DNA from: Flaccisagitta enflata
Taxonomy: Eukaryota > Chaetognatha > Sagittoidea > Aphragmophora
NCBI GenBank assembly: GCA_965153355.1
Contig: OZ231126.1
Location: 8,308,001-8,372,000, forward strand
Length of the DNA stretch: 64,000 nucleotides
Reading direction: 5' to 3'
Shown: positions 43,770 to 64,000 of the stretch, one piece after another
Layout: each line of letters opens with the position of its first letter
Numbering within the stretch: the first letter of the stretch is position 1
Notes under the pieces: model-generated
The model's input: the letters and a program-made list of their open reading frames with translations, nothing else
The model's database searches: none
What the model was told of the DNA's origin: nothing
Position numbers and translations under genes: made by a program

Positions 43770-45600
43770 TACATAAGGTTTCAAATAAATGATTACGTTA
43801 GTGATCGACGAGGGTAACCATAAGTAGTTCATGGTCGATTAACAGCAAAGTTGATAAACCAACGTAGAAAATGATCAATATGAGTGAAGTGTCATGTACT
43901 TGCATGGCTAGCCCTCCAATAGAAGGTAGCATAGCTTTTAAACCACCAAATGGCATAAAAGGTTTCATATCATATCTTAAAGCAATCAGAGACTTTCCGT
44001 GCCCAAAATCCAGGTTCTTTTTCAAACCGGGGAATTAACCATGCATATATAAATTGTATAGATTTGCTGTGAAATTCCAAAAGGATTCCTTCTTTGAGCT
44101 TGATTAATTGTGGAAAAAGCTACGCAAGTTGGAAAAAAACTGTTTTCCTTTTAAAATCACTGGACAAAGACAGGCAAATTCAGGCGAAAAATAACAATTT
44201 AAACAATATTAAAATGAAGATTTTAGCCCTGGTGAGATGAAATGGCAACAAATCAATTTCATGGGGATCGCAGATGAAAAACAATCTCCACTCAATTTGA
44301 CAACAAAACAAAGTAAAGTAACGCCCAACGCAACATCCAGTATATGTAAAAGTGTTGTTTCTGCTTAGACTTAATCATATACTGACTTTGATAATTGAAG
44401 GTATGAAAACAATCACGGATGCTGCGGCGCGTCACTTTCCAAATAAAATTACGCTTGAAAAACCAGCTTATACAAATATGAATATCGTAAATATTCTAGG
44501 TCTACGTGTTTGGATAAAAGACTCTTGCAAAAAGAGTTGAAGGTTGAGCTTGTCTTTTTAAACACAACCTGAGACTAGCACTCAAAATGACTAAGGAGGG
44601 ATTTCCAGAAGAGTTCGAGGCCAGAAAAGACTGAACCTTTGGGCGCTTTATTGGACAAAAGTTGAGAATTTTTTTTTCACCTCATATGTACATGGTTAGG
44701 TAAATTCAAAAATCCAATTATCTTTTTTTTTTAAATTATTATTTCTTTTTAACAGGTCTATTTTAAACTAAATTTGCCTAGCAATAAGATCAAGAACTTC
44801 GCTAATAATCTTTAAAATAACTGAATTAGTTTTATCTTATTATAAAATAATTTATAAATTGCATAAACAAACTTTCTTTATAAATGTAATTCTTATTCTA
44901 ACAGAAAATGGTATAAATCCAAAGTTTTTTTTTATTCCCTTTAATTTAAAAAAAAAATTCACAACCAAAATAAAAATTAAAAGGATATAAAATTTTAAAA
45001 ATAAAATATTATCCCATTAACTTGTAAAAACCGAGGGAAGGTATTTCCCAACTTTTGCTATGTGAAGCACCCAACATAAGCATCCACATAGAAATGAATT
45101 CAATTACGCAAATGGACAAAAATGAATCGGATTTTTCAAATGGACAGCGACGATTAATCTTGGTAAGAATGCGAAGTCGTTCTTTTTCCCTCTGGAGTCT
45201 GGAGTTTAAAATGCAGTGAAAGCTAAAATCGACTAAAATTAGCTGAGCTCTGACTCCACTATTTGCTACCTGAGGCAGTGAAGCTAGCTAATCATTTGTA
45301 ATGTGGGTTCCACCAATAACCAAAAGGATCACCACCCAGAAAACTACCCACGATCCCCATTGAACGATTTCTCGTGATTTTTCACTTCCGTTTCACATCA
45401 AGAAGAGGCTAGGTCCGTCTGTCTGTTGGTCAGTTACGCAAACGCTTGACGATGAACCAGGCGCTTTGTTCTTGTTTTAATCAACAAATGATGGGATGTG
45501 CAGCATACAGCATCTAATGATAGCGACTAGAGCTAGAACATGGTAAAAAGGCGGCGAGATCGTTTTATAACTGTCAAGGTCAAGGTCGGTCCTAAATTCG
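43770..45600. other. AT-rich intergenic sequence
   Basis: A 75-codon minus-strand frame (43798-44025, KKNLDFGHGKSLIALRYDM) is the only non-repetitive frame of note; no homology is recognised. 44640-45010 is very A/T-rich. A weak relative of the hairpin family (GTCCGTCTGTCTG) lies at 45410-45480. Confidence 0.45.
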
Positions 45601-46037
45601 TGTCATGTCCAAGAATGATTGGCTTGCTTGAATTGCCTACACGGCTGGTCCTAGCCACGATACTTGTAGGCTTGTGTTGCGTCCATGGCCGGTCCTAGCC
45701 ACGATACACGAGGCAGGCTCCTATTACCCTTACGACCGATCCAAGCCACGATACATGTTGGCGATGTGTCTGAGGACGCACTCGAAGGCATTGAAGCCGA
45801 ATTTGAGTCTCCATGTAGCTTCGGCCGGTTCCAGAGTCGGCATGTAATCTTCACAACTCACCTGATGAAGAAAATCAATTCAATAGATAGTCTCCAGCTG
45901 ACACTGATAGCACACATACGTACATTCACACAAAACAATGAAACCGCTGGTCTATCGGTGCGTTTCTATGCGGCGATACCAAGCCAGACCACGCAGTGTG
46001 CCTTGTTTAGCGTCCAACGGTCGGTGCGACATGTCAA

Positions 46038-47020
46038 TTAAATCTCAGCAGTGTCAGCACCGATATCGTTAACATACCTCGTCTAGCGCAAAATGTACAG
46101 TTTTGGATTCAATTGAATCTTAGCTCCGATGTTATTTCTAACACACCTTTTTGAGCGTGAAATGTCCAGTTTACTGATTCAATTGAATTTCAGCTCCTAT
46201 GTCATTACTAATATACCTTAGTGAGCGTGAAATGTCCAGTTTGCTGATTCAATTGAATTTCAGCTCCGATGTCATTATTAATATACCTTGTTAAGCGTCA
46301 AATGGCCGGTGTGCCATGTCAATTGAATCTCAGCAGTGTCAGCAACGATATCATTAACATACAAAATGTACAGTTTGCTGATTCAATTGAATTTCAGCTC
46401 CGATGTCATTATTAATATACCTTATTGAGCGTCAAATGGCCGGTGTGCCATGTCAATTGAATCTCAGCAGTGTCAGCAACGATATCATTAACATACAAAA
46501 TGTACAGTTTGCTGATTCAATTGAATTTCAGCTCCGATGTCATTATTAATATACCTTATTGAGCGTCAAATGTCCGGTGTGCCATGTCAATTGAATCTCA
46601 GCAGTGTCAGCAACGATATCATTAACATACAAAATTTACAGTTTGCTGATTCAATTGAATTTCAGCTCCGATGTCATTATTAATATACCTTATTGAGCGT
46701 AAAATGTCCAGTTTGCTGATTCAATTGAATCTCAGCCCCGATGTCATTATCAATATACCTTATTGAGCGTGAAATGTCCAGTTTGCTGATTCAATTGAAT
46801 CTCAGCCCCGATGTCATTATCAATATACCTTATTGAGCGTGAAATGTCCAGTTTGCTGATTCAATTGAATTTCAGCTCCGATGTCATTATTAATATACCT
46901 TATTGAGCGTGAAATGTCCAGTTTGCTGATTCAATTGAATCTCAGCCCCGATGTCATTATCAATATACCTTATTGAGCGTGAAATGTCCGGTTTGCTGAT
47001 TCAATTGAATTTCAGCCCCG
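46038..47020. repeat. 70 bp satellite made of a transposase exon end
   Basis: About a dozen units of TCAATTGAATCTCAGCCCCG with ATGTCATTATCAATATACC and TTATTGAGCGTGAAATGTCC, exact 70 bp spacing at the right side. At the left some units are about 134 bp composites with a CAGCAGTGTCAGCAACGATA insert. On the minus strand each unit contains the last codons of the 46969-47103 piece plus its GTATAT donor. Confidence 0.85.
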
Positions 47021-47467
47021 ATGCCTCCTTTGATGAGTCCACATTCACCGACTTCAAACGCGCAAACTTCTCGTAGAAGACAAACCATCAACGTCACGAA
47101 ACTCTGGAAAAAGAATCAGGGATACCAGTTGTTGACCAATGACCATTAATGATATCATGCCAGGTTTTTCACTTCTTCTTCTCTTCTTTAAAGAAGTAAA
47201 CAGTAAATGGATGTTGTTGTATGCTCTGTGGCTCATGACGATTATAAGATCATCAAGCTGTGCTGCAGACCTTTAGATTGGCTGGTCTCCCTTAATATCT
47301 CAACCCGTACCGTTTGATTTTGTGATTTCAACGGGTAGTGTTTTACGAGTTTGAGGTGGGGGATAGGTACAAGGTTGGGGTCGGGGCAAGGATCAGGGCT
47401 ACAAGTGGGTTAGGTTTTATGTTTTTACACAAGTGCGCTTGAATTAATGATTTGCCCTTGAGGAAAA

Positions 47468-47831
47468 AACAAGGCCGGATAACGGGCCAAGACGGTGCGC
47501 CGGCGTTATAATTCTTTGACCTATCCTTAGCTCTATCAGAACTATGCCAAGCTCTATTGACCTAACCGTAGATAAACATAATAATGAATGAAATGACGAG
47601 TAATAAGAATTGTTAGTAATAAGAATTGTTACACCTATCCCTAGCTCTCTCAGACCTAACCGTAGATGAATATTATAATAAATGAAATGAAGAGCAACAT
47701 GAATGATATATGAGATGAGTTTTCAAGTGATTTCAAACATTTTCTGCGATTTTCAACTGGAGCGTGACCAACCGACCGACCAACCAACCGACAGACAGCC
47801 TCTTATAGAGGATCTATGGCGCGCCTAAAAA
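47468..47831 (-). mobile_element. Hairpin-ended repeat family copy, variant
   Basis: AACAAGGCCGGATAACGGGC at the left, GAGGATCTATGGCGCGCCTA at the right, and TAGCTCTATCAGAC-type units inside. Confidence 0.65.
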
Positions 47832-48442
47832 CAAGTGCCAAATTGGCTAACCTGTCTGGTCCTGGTTTGTTCGGCGATCTGGTCAACTGGCATACAACGC
47901 GCCCACCAATAAATCATTTCTACGTAAGTAATCAATGAAACGTTGAAGGGACGGTCGAAAAACGAGCCCTAAAGACAAAAGGTTGAAATAAATTAATAAA
48001 TCATAAGTAAATCAAGTAACCGTACAGAGCTTTCCAGGCATTTTCAATGATCAATTGATGGATAAAGATCATTGTGTGACTTAAACTGAGTTAAAGGCCA
48101 GGGTGACAACCAATTTTCACGAAGTATTGAGTGTCAGGTGCAAAACGCCGAAGAAGCAAAAAGTGGACTTAGCACTTGACAAAGGTCAAACCCGAACATG
48201 AATCCGTCACCTCATTAAACGCCCAACTGCCGAAGCAATGAAAGATTCTTAATTCAAAAAGATTTACTTGAAATGAAAAAGTATGGCAAAGATAAATTGT
48301 GGGCCTTATTAATTTGACCCCGGCAGAGGGGAGATATTCGTCTGTTGTAGCTTAAAGTGCATCTTCGGCATGAATACTTTCTTCTTTCCCCGACATGCAG
48401 CTGATCCATCGGTTGCTATAACTTTTAGGTTTCGCAGCCAAT

Positions 48443-48904
48443 AACAAGGCCGGATACACGGGCCAAGACAGTGCGGCGGGCGTTATTAATTCTTACTAGA
48501 CCTATCCCTAGCTCTATTAGACCCATCCCTAGCTCTATCAGACCTATCCCGAGCTCTTACAGGCCTATCCCGAGCTCTATCTGACCTATCCCGAGCTCTA
48601 TCAGACCTATCCCGAGCTCTATCAGACCTATCCCGAGCTCTATCAGACCTATCCCGAGCTCTATCAGACCTATCCGACCTATCACCAGACCTATCACCAG
48701 ACCTATCCGACTTATCCCCAGCTCTTTTAGACCTAACCGTAGCTGATTATTTTACCCCCAGGAATGGAAAATGTCGAGCATCACTGATGAACGAAATGAG
48801 TTTTCAATTGATTTCAAACATTTTCAGCGATTTTTCATTCGAGCGTGACCGACGGACAAACAGGCGGACAGAACCTCTTATAGATGTGCTATGGCGCATC
48901 TGGG
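48443..48904 (-). mobile_element. Hairpin-ended repeat family copy with 21 bp core array
   Basis: AACAAGGCCGGATACACGGG at the left; hairpin AGATGTGCTATGGCGCATCT at the right. The core is about ten units of ACCTATCCCGAGCTCTATCAG (48505-48730). Confidence 0.75.
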
Positions 48905-48959
48905 AATCATCTTAGCATATTTCTGAATTATTTCCAGTTATTTTTGCTTCTTTTCGAGA

Positions 48960-49027
48960 TATTCCACTCGAGCGTGACCGACCGACCGACAGAGCCTCTT
49001 ATAAAGGTGCTATGGCGCACCTAAAAA
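48960..49027 (-). mobile_element. Hairpin-ended repeat family, end fragment
   Basis: GAGCGTGACCGACCGACCG, CCTCTTATAAAGG and hairpin AGGTGCTATGGCGCACCT then AAAAA. Confidence 0.6.
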
Positions 49028-49640
49028 GCACTGTCTATGTGTCCATAACAAATGTCATTGTTATCGTGTTTTTTTTTCTAATTATCATATAAATGATGTA
49101 AACGAACACCCCTCATGATCTGTCCATTCCTGACTGTCAGCAGTCCCTTCATTTCAATCAATCATTTATTGGCCGCACTAATTTGTCAACGCGGCTTTGC
49201 TCTCTTATGCATTCCTACTCATTAGTTTTAAAGCGCTGTGACCTCGAGCCTAACTCTCAAGACATTCATACAAAGGCTTTTTTATATTTTTATACTTTTT
49301 GCTTCATTAATTACAAGTTAAGCCGGCTGAGATTCTAAAATGTGAATCCATGGCATTTCAACAAGATCCTGCTTCTGTACGTCAAGTAATGAAAACATTG
49401 TAACGTTATCATCTATCCCTTAATCGCTGGTATTTCAATTAGTAACTCGGGGTTACAACATCGTTGCGGACTATTGGGCAGGGGCAGATATACCCCATTC
49501 ACATCCTCTTCCCCTACACACACACAGTCACATCAGTAGCTTCATAAACGGTCGTTTTTACACATTTCAACTCAAGCATGACTGACGGTCCGATGTACTG
49601 ACAAAGCCTCTTTTAGAGGTGCGTGACCGTGTCCGAAACT

Positions 49641-49830
49641 AACAAGGCCGGATACACGGCTACCCCAGTCGCGTGCGGGTGGGCAGGGGCCATAATTGAG
49701 GTCACTCCATCATTTGGGCAGGAGCAGTGAGGCCAAAAACCGCAAAAACCCAAAAAAAGTAAAGTGTGACGGACGGACGGACCGACGGACGGACGGACAA
49801 AGTTGGGTGTAGAGTCGCGAGCACGCCATT
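49641..49830 (-). mobile_element. Hairpin-ended repeat family copy
   Basis: AACAAGGCCGGATACACGGC and GTCGCGTGCGGGTGGGCAGG at the left; right hairpin degraded (GTCGCGAGCACGCCA). Confidence 0.75.
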
Positions 49831-49944
49831 GCACCCAATTGCAATACACGCCGCTCCTGGTCCGCGATGAAGGGGTTAAAGATCACCAATTCCGTAAGAT
49901 CGCTATGACCGAAGATCGCTAACCCTGAAGTTTGCTAAAACTAT

Positions 49945-50876
49945 AAGTATTTACATTTAGAGCCACCATACAAAGTTTCATGCAACTTCGTTGAAAAATG
50001 ACAAAGTTATGCACATTTTTCACTTTAGGCCAAAAGGCTGGTTGAGCCGGTTGGGTTGGCTATTGTTTAGATAAATAGTGTGGGTTTGTTGAGTTCTCTT
50101 CCATTTAGAGACTCTATACTATGCTTCAAATTACCAATTTGGTTGAAAATGTCCAATTTATGTAAGTTTTTACTTTTAGGCCGGTAAGCTGGTTGGGGGG
50201 TAGGTTGGCTTGGCCGGTTAGCATGCTCAACCATTAAAAAATCATATATATGTGTTGAGTCCTTCCATTTAGAGACTCATACCAAATTTCCAATCAAATT
50301 GGTTGAAAAACGCCAAAGATATGCATATTTATCACTTTTGGCTGGTAGGCTGGTTGGGTGGTAGGCTGGTTTGACAGGATAAATAGTGCGCATATGAGCA
50401 TGTTGAGCTCCCCTACCTACTTAGAGACCTTATTACCAAGTTTCAACTAAAATTAGTTGAAAATGACTAAGTTATGGGAAGTTTTTCTACTTTAGGCCGG
50501 TTGGCTGTTGTAGTAGCTTTGTCAATGATAGCTGCTCAATGCATATAATCACACACACATGTTGAGTCCTTCCATTTAGAGACTCCATACCAAATTAATT
50601 CAAATTGGTTGAAAAATGCCAAAGATATGCATATTTATCACTTTTTGGCTGGTAGGCTGGTTAGGTGGTAGGCTGGTTTGACAGGATAAATAGTGCACAT
50701 ATGTTGAGTTCTTCCATTTAGAGACCTCATACCAAGTTTCAACATTCAAATTAGTTGAAAATGACTAAGTTATGCAAGTTTTTCACTTTAGGCCGGTTAT
50801 TGCTGGGTGGTAGGCCTGGTTTGGCTGTTAGCATGCTCAAATGCATATAAATCACACACACATGTTGAGTCTTTCC
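49945..50876. repeat. Satellite of about 143-165 bp units, running into the gap
   Basis: Units share GTTGAGTCCTTCCATTTAG, AGACTCATACCAA, TTGGTTGAAAA and GGCTGGTAGGCTGG. GTTGAG starts lie at 50089, 50254, 50402, 50561, 50704 and 50864. The array stops at the N gap, which suggests the assembly collapsed it. Confidence 0.85.
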
Positions 50877-50886
50877 NNNNNNNNNN
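50877..50886. other. Assembly gap (10 N)
   Basis: Ten N, probably a placeholder of unknown true size, joining satellite DNA to C-rich sequence. Confidence 0.99.
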
Positions 50887-51613
50887 ACCCCTCCCCCCCT
50901 TGTCACTCTTAGTCGTCCTCTTCTTCCCCCCTCTTCCATCATGCCGCTGTTGCTCAATCACCCTCTGTCTCTCCTCTACCCCACCCCTCCTCCACCCCGT
51001 CCCTGTCGCCTAAATCGCGCCGTTTGTCTTCCGCATTCCAACCTATCCACACCCTCCCAACCCGCAACAATCCCTCCCCCTGAACCCTTGCCTCGACAAA
51101 AGAAGATGGCATTTCTAGTACTTTTACTCCAGTTCCAAAACACATATCAAAAACCCTGAAATCTATCAATCCCACATCAGCGGGGCTTCCATTTTACCAA
51201 CCCAATACCCCAAGTCTTGCCTTCAACAAAACTCTTCTTCCTTCCTCCCCCCCCCCCCCAATTCTATACGTTTTACACGTTGTTCCATCCCTAAGCCAGT
51301 TTCTCTCTCTTTCTCTCACTCAAAATCCTTTTCTTTCTCCCATGCCCCTCCAATGCCCCTTTATTCATTATCGCAAAACGCTATTTCCATCTTCTTTATT
51401 CGAAATGCTCTCACTCCATTCACTCCCCCCTCCCCCCCCCTGCGTACCCATTATCTTCTCTTCATGACCTCTTTCACACCCTTCAATCGTACTCATCTAA
51501 CCAACCTTCCTTTTCAATCCTTCCAATATCAAAAGAAGTCAGAATCTTACGGGGGTGACCTTAACTTGAAATGGTCTTCTTTTGTATTCTCTCTGTCTGT
51601 GTCTCTGTCTTTG

Positions 51614-51900
<287 letters not shown>

Positions 51901-52656
51901 CTCTTTTGACGTGTCGTGTCTGTTTTTTCTGTCTGTTCTTAATCACCTGTCACGTTCTTTCTATTTATTGGTCTTTCTGAGTCTATCTGGGAACGGTTGC
52001 GTATCTCAATCAACGTTTTTCAATGTTTTTCTCTCTGTCTGTTATCTTCTGTCTCCCTGTTTGTCCCCCTATCTGTTCCTCTGTCTGTCCTCCTATCAGT
52101 CGTCCTGTCAGTCCACCTGTCTGTCACCCTCTCTGTCTCCCTGTTTGTCCCCCTATCTGTCCTTCTGTCTGTCTCCCTATCTGTCCTCCTGTCAGTCCTC
52201 CTGTCAGTCCACCTGTCTGACTTCATGTCTGTCCTCATGTCTGTCACCCTCTCTGTCTCCCTGTCTGTCCCCCAGTCTGTCTATCTATCTGGGTCTTTCT
52301 CAATTTTCTCTCTCTCTCTCTTTGGCTGGGTTGCCTCGATCTACTTTTTGTCTCTGTTTGAACCCAAAGAGAGAGAAGGTGAAGGATGAGCGATGAGCGA
52401 TCGTTTAACGATATTCATCTCGATCTTTGTCGTAGAAATTTGACTCATTGACTTCTTTCTCTCTCTCTTACCCCCCCCCCCTCCCCCCTCCCCCCCTTCC
52501 ACACACACACAGAAAAAGATCAATCGCGTAGAAATAGAAAAAAGATGAGAGCACTTTACCTTTACTAAATTTCTTTTTTTTTCGTCTTTTCTTGTTTTGT
52601 TTCTCTTTCCTTTCAATCGTTTTTTTGATGAGTATTTGTACCAAAAAGATCTCTAA

Positions 52657-52659
<3 letters not shown>

Positions 52660-52747
<88 letters not shown>
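52660..52747. repeat. (CT)n tract serving as polypyrimidine tract of gene B VWC exon
   Basis: Pure CT run ending 9 nt before the CAG acceptor at 52756. Confidence 0.95.
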
Positions 52748-52751
<4 letters not shown>

Positions 52752-52756
52752 TGCAG

Positions 52757-62427
<9,671 letters not shown>

Positions 62428-62449
62428 GTAAGTGTTAAGTGTACCATTG

Positions 62450-62450
62450 C

Positions 62451-62533
<83 letters not shown>

Positions 62534-62534
62534 G
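62450..62534. repeat. (GTT)n microsatellite
   Basis: About 28 GTT triplets just after the KGHR exon. Confidence 0.96.
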
Positions 62535-62861
62535 CTGTACCATAATATCACCAATTTCTGTTCTTTTGAAACTTGAGACTTTTATCCTCCAGCTTTTCCT
62601 TTTTTTTTAAAGAAGGGGGTTAAAGGGTGAGAGAGTGGAGGGATTATCAAGAAAAGAGGAGTGATAAAGGGAGAAAGTAAAAGGCAAGTGTATGTATCAT
62701 GGGCCGTGTGACTCTCCTCTCAGTTGTAGTCAGTAGTCTTGAGTCTGAGAGAAATCGCTTCTTGTCTTGTCGACGATGAGGAAAATGGTTTTTGGCTTCT
62801 CTTGAATTTAAATGATGTTCTAATGAATAACTACGAAGATTTTGAATACCAACCAAGTTTC

Positions 62862-62890
62862 CAAGGGATCCAAGGCCAACGGGGATTCCT
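62862..62890 (+). pseudogene. Possible collagen-like exon scrap
   Basis: The plus strand reads FQGIQGQRGF, preceded by a weak AAG acceptor and followed by no donor. The next gene B exon expected from gene A ([11 protein letters not shown] type) is different, so this may be chance, a relic or a misassembly. Confidence 0.2.
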
Positions 62891-62944
62891 CATAACAATT
62901 TATATTCTTAAGCTTAATTAAGCCGAATGAACTCGGACGTTCCG

Positions 62945-63400
62945 TCCGCCGCAACACACACCCCCGACCCCCGACCCCCGCCCGCCCCCGGCGCCCGCCC
63001 ACCCTCTAACCCCTTCCGCCTATGGGCTCCATCCTCCCCCTTTCGGCCACAAGCTTCTTCTCCCACCCAAAAGCTTCCCTTCCCCTTCTCCCATTAGCTC
63101 TCCCTTCCCCTTTAACTCTCTCTTCCCCTTCCACCCATCGACACCCCCTACTTCTTCTGCCAATTAGCACCCCCATCCCTCTTTCGCTTATAAGCTTCCC
63201 CTTCCCATTTTCCCCCATTAGCTTCTCCTTCCCCTTCCCCCTTCCACCCATTGAGTCTCACACCCGTCAATTATCTATTTAGCTCCCCCATCCCTCTTCC
63301 CCCCATTAGCTCCCTCTTTCCCCTGCTCACATTAGCTCCCCCTTCCCCCATTTGCCCAATAGCCTCACCATCCCCCATAAGCTCCGCGAACAATTTTCAA
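62945..63400. repeat. C-rich low-complexity repeat
   Basis: Degenerate units of CCATTAGCTCCCCCTTCCCC after a CCCCCGACCCCCG start. No coding signal. Confidence 0.8.
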
Positions 63401-63439
63401 TTAAAAAACAGTCTATGATGAGACATCCAACAAAGGAAA

Positions 63440-63830
63440 ACATACTCGTTGGGCAGCGGCCCTGAAGGGGTCGATGACCTATGCTTTCAGACATTGTATT
63501 GTCTTCTCTTCCTCTTCTCATTATATCCCCCTTCTTCTTCATCTATTCAGCCCAGACAGGTGGAATCAAAGTCCCATATCCCCATGCAAACCTCGAGGCC
63601 CAAATCCTAGTCTTGAGGAAGAATCCCCAATGGATAAAACCTCACCCAAGGCCCAATTCCAGGGAATTGGGATTTGGGAACAAGAAATGGGAAATGGAAA
63701 CAGATGAGATGCTGAGGCCTCAGGCTGGGGGTGGCGGAGGGGAAAAAGAAAATTCATATAGTGAAATCATGGGTCATCGACCCCCGGGCCTGCCCTGCTC
63801 CCCCCTCAACTTCAACCACAACCTACTTAA
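63440..63830 (+). mobile_element. Long-form core of the hairpin-ended family
   Basis: GGGCAGCGGCCCTGAAGGGG and GTCGATGACCTATGC at the left, inverse TGGGTCATCGACCCCC near 63770, with CAAATCCTAGTCTTGAGG-type units between. No terminal hairpin inside the window. Confidence 0.55.
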
Positions 63831-64000
63831 GCAGGGCACGGGTACCGCTGACCATTGTTTTTACAAATTTTATTTAGGACAATGGTAAAAGAAATTGTAT
63901 TGTACATTCTCTGTCCACTGGAGAAGATATGACGCACGGGTTGAGACATGACACTGATATGAAAGTAGAGACACTGGTAGAGTTTACCTATACGCTTTTT

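Larger units (their letters stand above)
45730..47968 (-). pseudogene. Merlin/ISXO2-like transposase remnant
   Basis: Minus-strand exon-like pieces: 47852-47968 (GSFFDRPFNVSLITYVEMIY, then WWARCMPVDQIAEQTRTRQ), 46969-47103 (SFVTLMVCLLREVC, IGAEIQLNQQTGHFTLNK) and perhaps 45730-45861 (EDYMPTLEPAEATWRLKFG). The GSFF...IYWWA..PV..IA and LREVC patterns resemble the DDE_Tnp_IS1595 (ISXO2-like, Merlin) family, which binds and cuts transposon ends. The family's EIDES catalytic segment reads EIQLN here, so the first Asp appears lost. Pieces join in phase 0 with GT-AG signals. The N-terminal zinc ribbon and C-terminal catalytic residues were not found. The third piece is open in several frames and is the weakest. 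Confidence 0.45.

Noticed and set aside
45685-46041. 118-codon plus-strand frame
   Set aside because: Antisense to the weak third transposase-like piece and partly satellite; no homology or splice context seen.
48505-48730. CRISPR-like array
   Set aside because: Regular 21 bp units without distinct spacers in a metazoan genome; it is a minisatellite inside a mobile repeat.
51107-51159. MAFLVLLLQFQN as gene B signal peptide
   Set aside because: Hydrophobic and near the VWC exon, but no GT donor in phase 1 follows before the stop.

Overview
The window is eukaryotic and metazoan: split genes with GT-AG introns, fibrillar-collagen exons with unbroken Gly-X-Y, and a genome crowded with long microsatellites, MITEs and satellites. 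The collagen architecture (signal peptide, VWC, ~1,000-residue helix, C-propeptide) and the repeat load suggest a marine invertebrate, but I cannot name the species. A 10-base N gap lies at 50877-50886.

Layout. Positions 1-7800 hold no gene I can support, only interspersed repeats. From 37809 down to 7910 on the minus strand lies a complete fibrillar procollagen gene (gene A). I could join 23 exons by hand with consistent phases (4,452 coding nt, about 1,483 residues): signal peptide, half of a VWC domain, two related N-propeptide/telopeptide exons, a 349-triplet uninterrupted helix, and a C-propeptide ending in a short last exon at 7910-8056. Intron 15 (13332-23311) holds a ~9.3 kb element with imperfect terminal inverted repeats, a decayed transposon-like reading frame and a ~5.3 kb imperfect palindrome.

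38-52.7 kb is the region between the two genes' 5' ends: a CpG-rich stretch, several MITEs, a decayed Merlin/ISXO2-like transposase whose exon end has been amplified into a 70 bp satellite, and the assembly gap. From 52757 to the right edge, on the plus strand, is the 5' part of a second fibrillar procollagen gene (gene B): a full VWC domain, an acidic/Tyr-rich and Gly/Ser-repeat linker, a minor helix, a telopeptide and the first exons of the major helix. Its first exon is not identified and its 3' part is outside the window. The two genes are divergent paralogues; both have the KGH cross-link motif at helix residue 84.

The most distinctive unexplained feature is a dispersed repeat family (about 20 copies) whose terminal hairpin keeps its pairing while its sequence changes, and whose interior carries CGGT-type and 21 bp minisatellite cores. 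Exon junctions were deduced by eye, without transcript data.
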